Below, in pieces: positions 45,559 through 57,500 of a stretch of 64,000 nt of DNA. The position numbers and the translations under genes are program-made. How positions within the stretch are numbered: position 1 is the first letter of the stretch; every line of letters begins with the position of its first letter. The stretch lies in contig NC_091193.1 of assembly GCF_040958095.1 (NCBI RefSeq), forward strand, positions 34,227,195 through 34,291,194. Reading direction: 5' to 3'. Source of the stretch: Procambarus clarkii (lineage: Eukaryota; Arthropoda; Malacostraca; Decapoda; Cambaridae). The notes beneath the pieces were generated by a model. It was given only the letters and a program-made list of their open reading frames with translations. It was not told where the DNA came from and made no database searches.

Positions 45559-47043
45559 CTATTGGTCCATATTTCTTGATGCTTCTATATTGGAGCGGAG
45601 TCTTGAGGTGGGTAGAATATAGTTGTGCAATAATTGGCTGTTGATTGCTGGTGTTGACTTCTTGATGTGTAGTGCCTCGCAAACGTCAAGCCGCCTGCTA
45701 TCGCTGTATCTATCGATGATTTCTGTGTTGTTTATTAGGATTTCTCTGGCGATGGTTTGGTTATGGGAAGAGATTATATGTTCCTTAATGGAGCCCTGTT
45801 GCTTATGCATCGTTAAACGCCTAGAAAGAGATGTTGTTGTCTTGCCTATATACTGGGTTTTTTGGAGCTTACAGTCCCCAAGTGGGCATTTGAAGGCATA
45901 GACGACGTTAGTCTCTTTTAAAGCGTTCTGTTTTGTGTCTGGAGAGTTTCTCATGAGTAGGCTGGCCGTTTTTCTGGTTTTATAGTAAATCGTCAGTTGT
46001 ATCCTCTGATTTTTGTCTGTAGGGATAACGTTTCTATTAACAATATCTTTCAGGACCCTTTCCTCCGTTTTATGAGCTGTGGAAAAGAAGTTCCTGTAAA
46101 ATAGTCTAATAGGGGGTATAGGTGTTGTGTTAGTTGTCTCTTCAGAGGTTGAATGGCTTTTCACTTTCCTTCTTATGATGTCTTCGATGAAACCATTGGA
46201 GAAGCCGTTATTGACTAGGACCTGCCTTACCCTACAGAGTTCTTCGTCGACTTGCTTCCATTCTGAGCTGTGGCTGAGAGCACGGTCGACGTATGCGTTA
46301 ACAACACTCCTCTTGTACCTGTCAGGGCAGTCGCTGTTGGCATTTAGGCACATTCCTATGTTTGTTTCCTTAGTGTAGACTGCAGTGTGGAAACCTCCGC
46401 CCTTTTCCATGACTGTTACATCTAGAAAAGGCAGCTTCCCATCCTTTTCCGTCTCGTAAGTGAAACGCAGCACGGAACTCTGCTCAAATGCCTCCTTCAG
46501 CTCCTGCAGATGTCTGACATCAGGTACCTGTGTAAAAATGTCGTCAACATACCTGCAGTATATGGCCGGTTTCAAGTTCATGTCGACTAAGACTTTTTGC
46601 TTGATGGTACCCATGTAGAAGTTTGCAAACAGGACACCTAGGGGAGAACCCATGGCGACCCCATCTACTTGCTTATACATGTGCCCATCCGGGCTCAAGA
46701 AGGGTGCCTCTTTAGTACAAGCTTGGAGTAGTTTCCTCAGAATACTTTCTGGCATGTCAAGAGGAGTACAGGCTGGATCACGATACACTCTGTCGGCTAT
46801 CATTCCGATTGTCTCGTCCACAGGTACGTTGGTAAACAGCGATTCTACGTCCAACGAGGCTCTTATCCCTGTGGCCCGTGTGCTCCGCAGTAAGTCCACA
46901 AATTCCTTTGGAGACTTCAGGCTGAAGGCGCAAGGAACATAAGGAGTCAGCAGGCCGTTGAGTCGCTTCGCCAGTCTGTACGTGGGTGTGGGTATCTGGC
47001 TAATGATTGGCCGAAGTGATTGGCTAATGACGTATGAGGTCAA
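45559..47043 (-). CDS. Penelope-like RT / GIY-YIG endonuclease, N-terminally truncated
   Basis: This enzyme copies the element RNA and cuts the target. It is open over about 494 codons; no genuine ATG is seen at the truncated end, so the start is the break point near 47043. The first residues (IISQIPTPTYRLAKRLNGLL) are the conserved pre-palm region of Penelope RTs. Motif A is ASLDVESLFTNVP near residues 62-74. Motif B is DGVAMGSPLG (117-126), the catalytic YVDD is at 165-168, and LPFLDVTV is near 204-211. The GIY-YIG domain spans about 380-411, with VVYAFKCP and QYIGKTTTSLSRRL, plus Cys-rich CPLGDC (386-391) and a following His. The C-terminus looks complete, ending in a frame stop at 45559. 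The missing N-terminus makes it non-functional, but the rest is undamaged, which suggests a young insertion. Confidence 0.88.
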   Translation of the reverse strand: MTSYVISQSLRPIISQIPTPTYRLAKRLNGLLTPYVPCAFSLKSPKEFVDLLRSTRATGIRASLDVESLFTNVPVDETIGMIADRVYRDPACTPLDMPESILRKLLQACTKEAPFLSPDGHMYKQVDGVAMGSPLGVLFANFYMGTIKQKVLVDMNLKPAIYCRYVDDIFTQVPDVRHLQELKEAFEQSSVLRFTYETEKDGKLPFLDVTVMEKGGGFHTAVYTKETNIGMCLNANSDCPDRYKRSVVNAYVDRALSHSSEWKQVDEELCRVRQVLVNNGFSNGFIEDIIRRKVKSHSTSEETTNTTPIPPIRLFYRNFFSTAHKTEERVLKDIVNRNVIPTDKNQRIQLTIYYKTRKTASLLMRNSPDTKQNALKETNVVYAFKCPLGDCKLQKTQYIGKTTTSLSRRLTMHKQQGSIKEHIISSHNQTIAREILINNTEIIDRYSDSRRLDVCEALHIKKSTPAINSQLLHNYILPTSRLRSNIEASRNMDQ

Positions 47044-47065
47044 TTTTTTTTATTGAAGTTTATTG

Positions 47066-47575
47066 AAATCCTGTGAATCCTACTAGAAATCCTAGGAATC
47101 CTCCTAGAAATCCTTGGAATCGTACTAGAAATCCTAGGAATCCTACTAGAAATCCTGGGAATCTACTAGAAATCCTACTAGAAATCCTGGGAATCTACTA
47201 GAAATCCAAGGAAACCTAATAGAAATCCAAAAAATCATAGGAATCCTACAAGAAATCCTAATAGAATTCCAAGAATTCCTACTAGAAATCCTAGGAATCA
47301 TTCCATAAAATATGCGAATCCTACTAGAAATCCTAGGAATCCGACTAGAAATCCTGGGAATCCTACTAGAAATCCTAGGAATCCGACTAGAAATCCTTTT
47401 AGAAATCCAGGAATCAACTAGAAGTCCTAGGAATCCTAATAGAAATCCAAGGAAACCTAATAGAAATCCAAGGAAACCTAATAGAAATCCAAAAAATTAT
47501 AGGAATCCTACAAGAAATCCTTCTAGAAATCCTAATAGAATTCGAAGAGTTCCTACTAGAAATCCTACGAGTCCT
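47066..47575 (+). repeat. A+T-rich 21-bp minisatellite
   Basis: Degenerate units of AATCCTACTAGAAATCCTAGG occur, many of 21 bp and others of 14-20 bp, with frequent CCTAGG and CTAG palindromes. Short frames (NPTRNPR repeats) arise from the 7-codon unit. It abuts the truncated Penelope-like element on the left and the G+C-rich minisatellite on the right. Confidence 0.9.
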
Positions 47576-47588
47576 AGGTTTTCTATAT

Positions 47589-50500
47589 CCAGGCCCAGAC
47601 AGGCTCGAGTCCAGGCCCAGACAGGCCCAGACAGGCTCGAGTCCAGGACCAGACTGGCCCGAGTCCAGGACCAGACAGGCCCGGGAATAGACCCAGACTG
47701 GCCCGGGTCCAGGCCCAGACAGGCCCGGGTCCAGGCCCAGACAGGCCCGGGTATAGGCCCAGACAGGCCCAGGTATAGGCCCAGACAGGCCCGGGTATAG
47801 GCCCAGACAGGTCCGGGTATAGGCCCAGACATGCCCAGGTATAGACCCAGACAGGCCCGGGTATAGGCCCAGACAGGCCCGGGTCCAGGCCCAGACAGGC
47901 CCGGGTCCAGGCCCAGACAGGCCCGGGTCCAGGCCCAGACAGGCCCGGGTATAGGCCCAGACAGGCCCGGGTCCAGGCCCAGACAGGCCCGGGTCCAGGC
48001 CCAGACAGGCCCGGGTCCAGGCCCAGACAGGCCCGGGTCCAGGCCCAGACAGGCCCGGGTCCAGGCCCGGGTCCAGGCCCAGACAGGCCCGGGTCAAGGC
48101 CCAGACAGGCAGGGTCCAGGCCCAGAAAGGCCGGGTCCAGAATGCACCAGTCCAGGCCCAGAAAGGCCCAGGAATAGGCAAAGTCAGGCCCGGGTATAGG
48201 CCTGGTCAGGCCCAGACAGGCTCGAGTCCAGGCCCAGGTATAGGCCCAGACAGGCCCAGGTATAGGCCCAGACAGGCCCGGGTCCAGGCACAGACAAGCC
48301 CGGGTCTAGGCCCAGACAGGCCTGGGTCCAGGCCCAAACAGGCCCAGGTCCAGGCCCAGACAGGCCCGGGTCCAGGTCCAGACAGGCCCGGGTATAGGCC
48401 CAGACAGTCCCGGATCCAGGTCCAGACAGGCCCAGGTATAGGCCCAGACAGGCCCAGGTATAAGGCCAGTCAGGCCCGGGTATAGGCCCAGACAGGCCCG
48501 GGTATAGGCCCAGACAGTCCCGGGTATAGGCCCAGACAGGCCCGGGTATAGGCCCAGACAGGCTCAGGTATAGGCCCAGACAGGCCCGCGTCCAGGCCCA
48601 GACAGTCCCGGGTATAGGCCCAGACAGGCCCGGATATAGGCCCAGACAGGCTCAGGTATAGGCCCAGACAGGCCCGCGTCCAGGCCCAGACAGGCCCGGG
48701 TCCAGGCCCAGAAAGGCCAAGACAGGCCCGGGTCCAGGCCCAGAAAGGCCAAGACAGGCCCAGAAAGTCCAGGCCCAGAAAGGCCAAGCCAGGCCCGGGT
48801 CCAGGCCCAGAAAGGCGATGTCCAGGCCCAGAAGGCCCGGGTCCAGGCCCAGAATGCCCGGGTCCAGGCCAAGAAAGGCCCGGGTCCAGGCCCAGACAGG
48901 CCCAGACAGGCCCGGGTCCAGGCCCAGAAAGGCGGGGACCAGGTCTAGAATGCCCCGGTCCAGGCCCAGAATGCCCCGGTCCAGGCCCAGTAAGGCCCGA
49001 GAAAAGGCAAAGTCAGGCCCGGGTATATGCCTGGTCAGGCCCAGACAGGCTCGAGTCCAGGCCCAGTCAGGCCCAGGTATAGGCCCAGACAGGCCCGGGA
49101 CCAGGCCCAGACAGGCCCGGGTATAGGCCCAGACAGGCCCGGGTCCTGGCACAGACAGGCCCGGGTCCAGGCACAACCAGGCCCGGGTCCAGGCCCAGAC
49201 AGGCTCGAGTCCAGGCCCAGACTGGCCCGGGTATAGGCCCAGACAAGCCCGGGTATAGGCCCAGACAGGCCCGGGTCCAGGCCCAGACAGGCCCGGGTCC
49301 AGGCACAGACAGGGCCCGGGTCCAGGCCCAGACAGGCTCGAGTCCAGGCCCAGACAGGCCCAGGTATAGGCCCAGACTGGCCCGGGTATAGGCCCAAACA
49401 GGCCCGGGTATTGGCCCAGACAGGCCCGGGTACAGGCCCAGACAGGCCCGGGTATAGGCCCAGTCAGGCCCGGGTTTAGGCCCATACAGGCCCGGGTATA
49501 GGCCCAGACAGGCCCGGGTATAGGCCCAGACAAACCCGGGTATAGCCCCAGACAGGCCCAGGTATAGGCTCAGACAGGCCCGGGTCCAGGCCCAGACAGG
49601 CCCGGGTATAGGCCCAGAAAGGCCCGGGTCCAGGCCCAGAAAGGCCCGGGTCCAGGCCCAGAAGGGCCCGGGTCCAGGCCCTGACAGGCTTGAGTCCAGG
49701 CCCAGACATGCTCGGGTATAGGCCCAGACAGGCCCGGGTATAGGCCCAGACAGGCCCGGGTATTGGCCCAGACAGGCCCGGGTATAGGCCCAGAAAGGCC
49801 CGGGTATAGGCCCAGACAGGCCTGGGTATAGGCCCAGACAGGCCCGGGTATTGGCCCAGACAGGCCCGGGTATAGGCCCAGACAGGCCCGGGTATAGGCC
49901 AAGACAGGCCCGGATATAGGCCAAGACAGACCCGGGTATAGGCCCAGACAGGCCCGGGTATAGGCCCAGACAGGCTCGGGTATAGGCCCAGACAGGCCCT
50001 GGTATAGGCCCAGACAGGTCCGGGTATAGGCCCAGAAAGGCCCGGGTCCAGGCCCAGAAAGGCCCGGGTCCAGGCCCAGAAAGGCCCGGGTCCAGGCCTT
50101 GACAGGCCCCGGTCCAGGCCTTGACAAGCCCCGGTCCAGGCCCAGACAGGCCACGGTCCAGGCCCAGCCAGGCTCGAGTCCAGGCCCAGACAGGCCCGGG
50201 TCCAGGTCAAGACAGGCCCGGGTATAGGCCCAGTCAGGCAAGGGTATAGGCCCAGACAGGCCCGGGTATAGGCCCAGACAGGCCCGGGTTTAGGCCAAGA
50301 CAGGCCCGGATATAGGCCAAGACAGACCCGGGTATAGGCCCAGACAGGCCCGAGTATAGGCCCAGACAGGCTCGGGTATAGGCCCAGACAGGTCCTGGTA
50401 TAGGCCCAGACAGGCCCGGGTATAGGCCCAGACAGGCCCGGGTCCAGGCCCAGACAGGCCCGGGTATAGGCCCAGACAAGCCCGGGTATAGGCCCAGACA

Positions 50501-51584
50501 GGCCCGGGTCCAGGACCCGATCTAGGCCCAGACAGGCCCGGGTCCAGGCCCAGACAGGCTCGAGTCCAGGCCCAGACAGGCCCAGGTATAGGCCCAGACA
50601 GGCCCAGGTATAGGCCAAGACAGACCCGGGAATAGGCCCAGAAAGGCCCGGATATAGGCCAAGACAGACCCGGGTATAGGCCCAGACAGGCCCGGATATA
50701 GGCCCAGACAGGCCCGGGTATAGGCCCAGACAGGCCCGGGTATAGGCCCAGACAGGCCCGGGTATAGGCCCAGACAGGCCCGGGTATAGGCCCAGACAGG
50801 CCCGGGTCCAGGCCCAGACAGGCCCGGTTATAGGCCCAGACAGGCCGGGGTCCAGGCCCAGAATGGCCCGGGTCCAGGCCTTGACAGGCCCCGGTCCAGG
50901 CCTTGACAGGCCCCGGTCCAGGCCTTGACAGGCCCGGTCCAGGCCTTGACAGGCCCGGTCCAGGCTTTGACAGGCCCCCGTCCAGGCCCAGACAGGCCCC
51001 GGTCCAGGCCCAGACAGGCCCCGGTCCAGGCCCAGAAAGGCTTGGGTCCAGGCCCAGAAAGGCCCGGGTCCAGGCCTTGACAGGCCCGGGTCCAGGCCTT
51101 GACAGGCCCGGGTCCAGGCCTTGACAGGCCCCGGTCCAGGCCCAGACAGGCTCGAGTCCAGGCCCAGACAGGCCCGGGTATAGGCCCAGACAAACCCGGG
51201 TATAGGCCCAGTCAGGCCCGGGTATAGGCCCAGACAGGCCCGGGTTTAGGCCCAGACAGGCCCGCGTATAGGCCCAGAATGTCCCGGGTAAAGGCCCAGA
51301 AAGTCCCGGGTATAGGCCCAGAAAGTCTCGGGTCCAGGCCCAGAAAGACCCGGGTCCAGGCCTAGACAGGCCCCGGTCCAGGCTTTGACAGGCCCCGGTC
51401 CAGGCCTTGACAGGCCCGGTCCAGGCTTTGACAGGCCCTGGTCCAGGCCCAGACAGGCCCCGGTCCAGGCCCAGACAGGCCCCGGTCGTGGCCCAGACAG
51501 GCTCGAATCCAGGCCCAGACAGGCCCGGGTATAGGCCCAGACAGGCCCGGGTATAGGCCCAGACAGGCCCCGGTATAGGCCCAG
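47589..51584 (+). repeat. G+C-rich 22-bp minisatellite, about 180 copies
   Basis: The unit is AGGCCCAGACAGGCCCGGGT followed by CC or AT. Two unit types are mixed, ending GGGTCC or GGGTAT. Subvariants are locally clustered: 'caggctcgagtccag' units, 'ccttgacaggccccggtcca' units at 50880-51130 and 51360-51430, and 'cagaaaggcc' units at 48700-48990. Since 22 is not a multiple of 3, an open frame runs through all three phases every 66 bp. It yields frames of up to 380 codons on the minus strand (22-residue Gly/Pro/Trp/Tyr-rich period). I regard these as artefacts. It ends abruptly at 51584 in 'ggcccag', and satellite resumes within a few bases. Confidence 0.96.
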
Positions 51585-51587
51585 CTT

Positions 51588-54500
51588 TGTCATATGTTGG
51601 GTATGAAAAGTCATAATTTCAAACTGCGAATACGTGCAGAGAGCCTGAATTTGGCTCCAAAATATGACTCAGGCCTCGAAATGGGGATATTTGGGATATT
51701 TTGAAAACTGCAGGGGACTTTGTGCAAAATGTGACTCACTGCCGCTTTCAGTACTTGGCTTATGTTGGGTATAAAAAATTCGTAATTTAAAACTGCGAAT
51801 ACGTGCAGAGAGCCAGAATTTGGCTCCAAAATGGCTCAGGCCTCGAAATTGGGGTGTTTGGGATATTTTGAAAACTGCAGGGAGGTTTGGGACAAATGTG
51901 ACCAGACGCCACTTTCAGTACTTGGCATATGTTGGGTATAAAAATCGTTATATCAAACTGCAAATACGTGCAGAGAGCCAGAATTTGGCTCCAAAATAAG
52001 GCTCAGGCCTCGAAATTGGGATGTTTGGGATATTTTGAAAACTGCAGGGGAGTTTGTGCAAAATGTGACTCACTGCCGCTTTCAGTACTTGGCATATGTT
52101 GGGTATAAAAAATTCGTAATTCCAAACTGCGAATACGTGCAGAGAGCCAGAATTTGGCTCTAAAGAATGGCTCAGGCCTCGAAATTGGGATATTTGGGAT
52201 ATTTCGAAAAATGCAGGGGAGTTTGTACAATATGTCACTCACTGCCGCTTTCAGGACTTGGCATGTGATGCGTATAAAAAGTCGTAATTTCAAACTGCGA
52301 ATACGTGAATAGAGCCAGAATTTACCTCCAAAATATGGCTCAAGCCTCGAAATTGGGATGTTTTGGATATTTTGAAAACTGCGGGGGAGTTTGGGACAAA
52401 TGTGACCAAACGCCGCTTTCAGAACTTGGCATATGTTGTGTATAAATAATTAGGAATTTCAAACTGCGAATATGCGCAGAGAGCCAGAATTTGGCTCCAA
52501 AATATGGCTCAGGCCTCGAAATTGGTATTTTTGGTATATTTTGAAAACTACAAGGGGTTTGTGCAAAATGTGACTCACTGCCCCTTTCAGTCCTTGCTAC
52601 ATTTCGGGTATAAAAGTCGTAATTTCAAACTGCGAATACGTGCAGAAAGCCTGAATTTGCCTCCAAAATATGGCTCAGGCCTCGAAATTGGGATGTTTGG
52701 GTTATTTTGAAAACTTCAGGGGGGTTTGTGACAAAGTTGACCAAACGCCGCTTTCAGAACTTGGCATATGTTGGGTATAAAAGTCATAAGTTCAAACTGC
52801 GAACACGTGCAGAGAGCCTGAATTTGGCTCCAAAATATGGCTCAGGCCTCGAAATTAGGATGTTTGGGATATTTTGAAAATTGCAGGGGGGATTGGGACA
52901 AATTTGACCAAACGCCACTTTCAGTACTTGGCATTTGTTGGGTATAAAAAAGTCGTAATTTCAAACTGCGAATACGTGCAGAGAGCCAGATATTTGCTCC
53001 AAAATATGGCTCAGGCCTCGAAATTGGGATGTTTGGGTTATTTTGAAAACTTCAGGGGGGTTTGTGACAAATGTGACCAAACGCCGCTTTCAGAACTTGG
53101 CATATGTTGGGTATAAAAAGTCGTAATATCAATCTGCGAATACGTGCAGAAAGCCAGAATTTGGCTCCAAAATATGGCTCAGGCCTCGAAATTGGGGTGT
53201 TTGGGATATTTTTAAAACTGCAGGGAGGTTTGGGACAAATGTGAAAAAACTCCGCTTTCAGTTCTTGGCATATGTTGGGTATAAAAATCGTTATATCAAA
53301 CTGAAAATACATGCAGAGAGCCAGAATTTGGCTCCAAAATATGGCTCAGGCCTCGAAATTGGGATGTTTGGGATATTTTGAAGACTGCAGGGGAGTTTGG
53401 GACAAATATGACTAAACGTCGTTTTCAGTACCTGGCAGATGTTGGGTATAAAAGTCATAAGTTCAAACTGCGAACACGTGCAGAGAGCCTGAATTTGGCT
53501 CCAAAATATGGCTCAGGCCTCGAAATTGGGATGTTTGGGATATTTTGAAAATTGCAGGGGGGATTGGGACAAATTTGACCAAACGCCACTTTCAGTACTT
53601 GGCATTTGTTGGGTATAGAAAAGTCGTAATTTCAAACTGCGAATACGTGCAGAGAGCCAGATATTTGCTCCAAAATATGGCTCAGGCCTCGAAATTGGGA
53701 TATTTGGGATATTTTCAAAACTGCAGGTGACTTTGTGCAAAATGTGACTCACTGCCGCTTTCAGTACTTGGCTTATGTTGGGTATAAAAAATTCGTAATT
53801 TAAAACTGCGAATACGTGCAGAGAGCCAGAATTTGGCTCCAAAATATGGCTCAGGTCTCAAAATTGGCGTGTTTGGGATATTTTGAAAACTGCAGGGAGG
53901 TTTGGGACAAATGTGACCAAACGCCGCTTTCAGTACTTGGCATATGTTGGGTATAAAAATCGTTATATCAAACTGGAAATACGTGCAGAGAGACAGAATT
54001 TGGCTCCAAAATATGGCTCAGGTCTCGAAATTGGGATGTTTGGGATATTTTGAAGACTGCAGGGGAGTTTGGAACAAATATGACTAAACGTCGCTTTCAG
54101 TACCTGGCATATGTTGGGTATAAAAGTCGTAATTTTAAACTGCGAATACGTGCAGAGAGCCTGAATTTGGCTCCAAAATAGGGCTCTGGCCTCGAAATTG
54201 GGATGTTTGGGATATTTTGAAAACTGCAGGGGAGTTTGTGCAAAATGTGACTCACTGCCGCTTTCAGTACTTGGCATATGTTGGGTATAAAAAATTCGTA
54301 ATTCCAAACTGCGAATACGTGCAGAGAGCCAGAACTTGGCTCAAAAGTATGGCTCAGGCCTCGAAATTGGGATATTTGGGATATTTCGAAAACCGCAGGG
54401 GAGTTTGTACAAAATGTCACTCACTGCCGCTTTCAGGACTTAGCATGTGTGGGGTATAAAAAGTCGTAATTTCAAACTGCGAATACGTGAATAGAGCCAG

Positions 54501-57500
54501 AATTTGCCTCCAAAATATGGCTCAAGCCTCGAAATTTGGATGTTTTGGATATTTTGAAAACTGCAGGGGAGTTTGGGACAAATGTGACCAAACGCCGCTT
54601 TCAGTACTTGGCATATGTTGTGTATAAATATTTAGGAATTTCAAACTGCGAATACGATCAGAGAGCCAGAATTTGGCTCCAAAATATGGCTCAGGCCTCG
54701 AAATTGGTATATTTGGTATATTTTGAAAACTGCAGGGAGATTGGGAAAAATGTGACTCACTGCCGCTTTCAGTACTTGGCATATGTTGGGTATAAAAAGT
54801 CGTAATTTCAAACAGCGAATACGTGCAGAGAGCCAGAATTTGGCTCCAAAATATGGCTCAGGCCTCGAAATCGGGATATTTGGGATATTTTGAAAACTGC
54901 ATTGGAGTTTGTGCAAAATGTGACTCACTGCCGCTTTCAGTACTCGGCATATGTTGGGTATAAAAAGTCGTAATTTCAAACAGCGAATACGTGCAGAGAG
55001 CCAGAATTTGCCTCCAAAATATGGCTCAGGCCTCGAAATTGGGATGTTTGGGATATTTTGAAAACTGCAGGGGAGTTTGTGCAAAATGTGACTCACTGCC
55101 GCTTTCAGTACTTGGTATATGTTGGGTATAAAAATTCGTAATATCAAACAGCGAATACATACAGAGAGCAAGAATTTGGCTCCAAAATATGGCTCTGGCC
55201 TCGAAATTGGGATGTTTGGAATATTTTGAAAATTGCAGGGAGGTTTGGGACAAATGTGAATAAACGCCGTTTTCAGTACTTGGCATATGTTGGGTATAAA
55301 AAATCGTAATTTCAAACTGCGAATACGTGCAGAGAGCCTGAATTAGGCTCCAAAATATGGCTCAGGCCTCGAAATTGGTATGCTTAGGATATTTTGAAAA
55401 CTGCAGGGGGGTTTGGGACAAATGTGACCAAACGCTGCTTTCAGTACTTGGCATATGTTGGGTATGAAAATTTGTAATTTCAAACTGCGAATACGTGCAG
55501 AGAGCCAGAATTTGGCTCCAAAATATGGCTCAGGCCTCGAAATTGGGATATTTGGGATATTTTCAAAACTGCAGGGGGCTTTGTGACAAATGTGACCAAA
55601 CGCTGCTTTCAGTACTTGACATATGTTGGGTATGAAAAGTCGTAATTTCAAACTGCAAATACGTGCAGCGAGCCTGAATTTGGCTCCAAAATATGGCTAA
55701 GGCCTCGAAATTGGGATGTTTGGAATATTTTGAAAACTGCAGGGAGGTTTGGGACAAATGTGACCAAACGCCGCTTTCAGTACTTCGCATATGTTGGGTA
55801 TAAAAAATTCGTAATTTCAAACTGCGAATACGTGCAGAGAGCCAAAATTTGGCTCCAAAATATGACTCAGCCCTCGAAATTGGGATGTTTGGATTATTTT
55901 GAAAATTGCAGGGGAGTTTGTGCAAAATGTGACTCACTGCCGCTTTCAGTACTTAGCATATGTTGGGTATGAAAAGTCATAATATCAATCTGCGAATACG
56001 TGCAGAGAGCCAGAATTTGGCTCCAAAATATGGCTCAGGCCTCGAAATTGGGGTGATTGGGATATTTTGAAAATTGCAGGGAGGTTTGGGACAAATGTGA
56101 CCAAACGCCACTTTCAGTACTTGGCAAATGTTGTGTATAAATAATTAGGAATTTCAAACTGCGAATACGCGCAGAGAGCCAGAATTTGGCTCCAAAATAT
56201 GGCTCAGGCCTCGAAATTGGTATATTTGGTATATTTTGAAAACTACAAGGGGTTTGTGCAAAATGTGACTCACTGTCCCTTTCAGTACTTGGCACATTTC
56301 GGGTATAAAAGTCGTAATTTCAAACTGCGAATACGTGCAGAGAGCCTGAATTTGCCTCCAAAACATGGCTCAGGCCTAGAAATTGGGATGTTTGGGATAT
56401 TTTGAAAACTGCAGGGGGGTTTGTGACAAATGTGACCAAACGCCGCTTTCAGAACTTGGCATATGTTGGGTATAAAAAGTCGTAATATCAATCTGCGAAT
56501 ACGTGCAGAGAGCCAGAATTTGGCTCCAAAATATGGCTCAGGCCTCGAAATTGGGGTGTTTGGGATATTTTGAAAACTGCAGGGAGGTTTGGGACAAATG
56601 TGAAAAAACTCCGCTTTCAGTTCTTGGCATATGTTGGGTATAAAAATCGTTATATCAAACTGCAAATACATGCAGAGAGCCAGAATTTGGCTCCAAAATA
56701 TGGCTCAGGCCTCGAAATTGGGATGTTTGGGATATTTTGAAAATTGCAGGGGGGATTGGGAGAAATTTGACCAAACGCCACTTTCAGTACTTGGCATTTG
56801 TTGGGTATAAAAAAGTCGTAATTTCAAACTGCGAATACGTGCAGAGAGCCAGAATTTTGCTCCAAAATAAGGCTTAGGCCTCGAAATTGGGATATTTGGG
56901 ATATTTTCAAAACTGCAGGGGACTTTGTGCAAAATGTGTCTCACTGCCGCTTTCAGTACTTGGCTTATGTTGGGTATAAAAAATTCGTAATTTAAAACTG
57001 CGAATACGTGCAGAGAGCCAGAATTTGGCTCCAAAATATAGCTCAGGCCTCGAAATTGGGGTGTTTGGGATATTTTGAAAACTGCAGGGAGGTTTGGGAC
57101 AAATGTGACCAAACGCCGCTTTCAGTACTTGGCATATGTTGGGTATCAAAATCGTTATATCAAACTGCAAATACGTGCAGAGTGACAGAATTTTGCTCCA
57201 AAATATTGCTCAGGTCTCGAAATTGGGATGTTTGGTATATTTTGAAGACTGCAGGGGAGTTTGGGACAAATATGACTAAACGTCGCTTTGGGTACCTGGC
57301 ATATGTTGGGTATAAAAGTCGTAATTTCAAACTGCGAATAAGTGCAAAGAGCCAGAATTTGGCTCCAAAATATGGTTCAGGCCTCGAAATTGGGATGTTT
57401 GGGATATTTAGTAAAATGCAGGGGAGTTTGTGCAAAATGTGATTCATTGCCGATATCATTACATGGCATATGTTGGGTATAACAAGTCGAAATTTCAACC

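Larger units (their letters stand above)
45195..47045 (-). mobile_element. 5'-truncated Penelope-like element
   Basis: This minus-strand retroelement has a reverse transcriptase and GIY-YIG endonuclease ORF and a ~365-bp 3' region. The 5' side stops near 47045, just before the A+T-rich minisatellite, removing the N-terminal part of the RT. The 3' region contains 'acgaaacgcgcccgtgtcgc' and an ATG-led short frame starting MNFGEVIFDLPPTVKRN (complement of about 45309-45190). This fits a Penelope pLTR, which repeats the 5' start of the element; that identification is inference. It ends in (TA)n. Confidence 0.88.

Noticed and set aside
47312-47800. Plus-strand 162-codon frame over the minisatellite junction
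   Set aside because: It is the 7-codon translation of the 21-bp unit running into the 22-bp unit.
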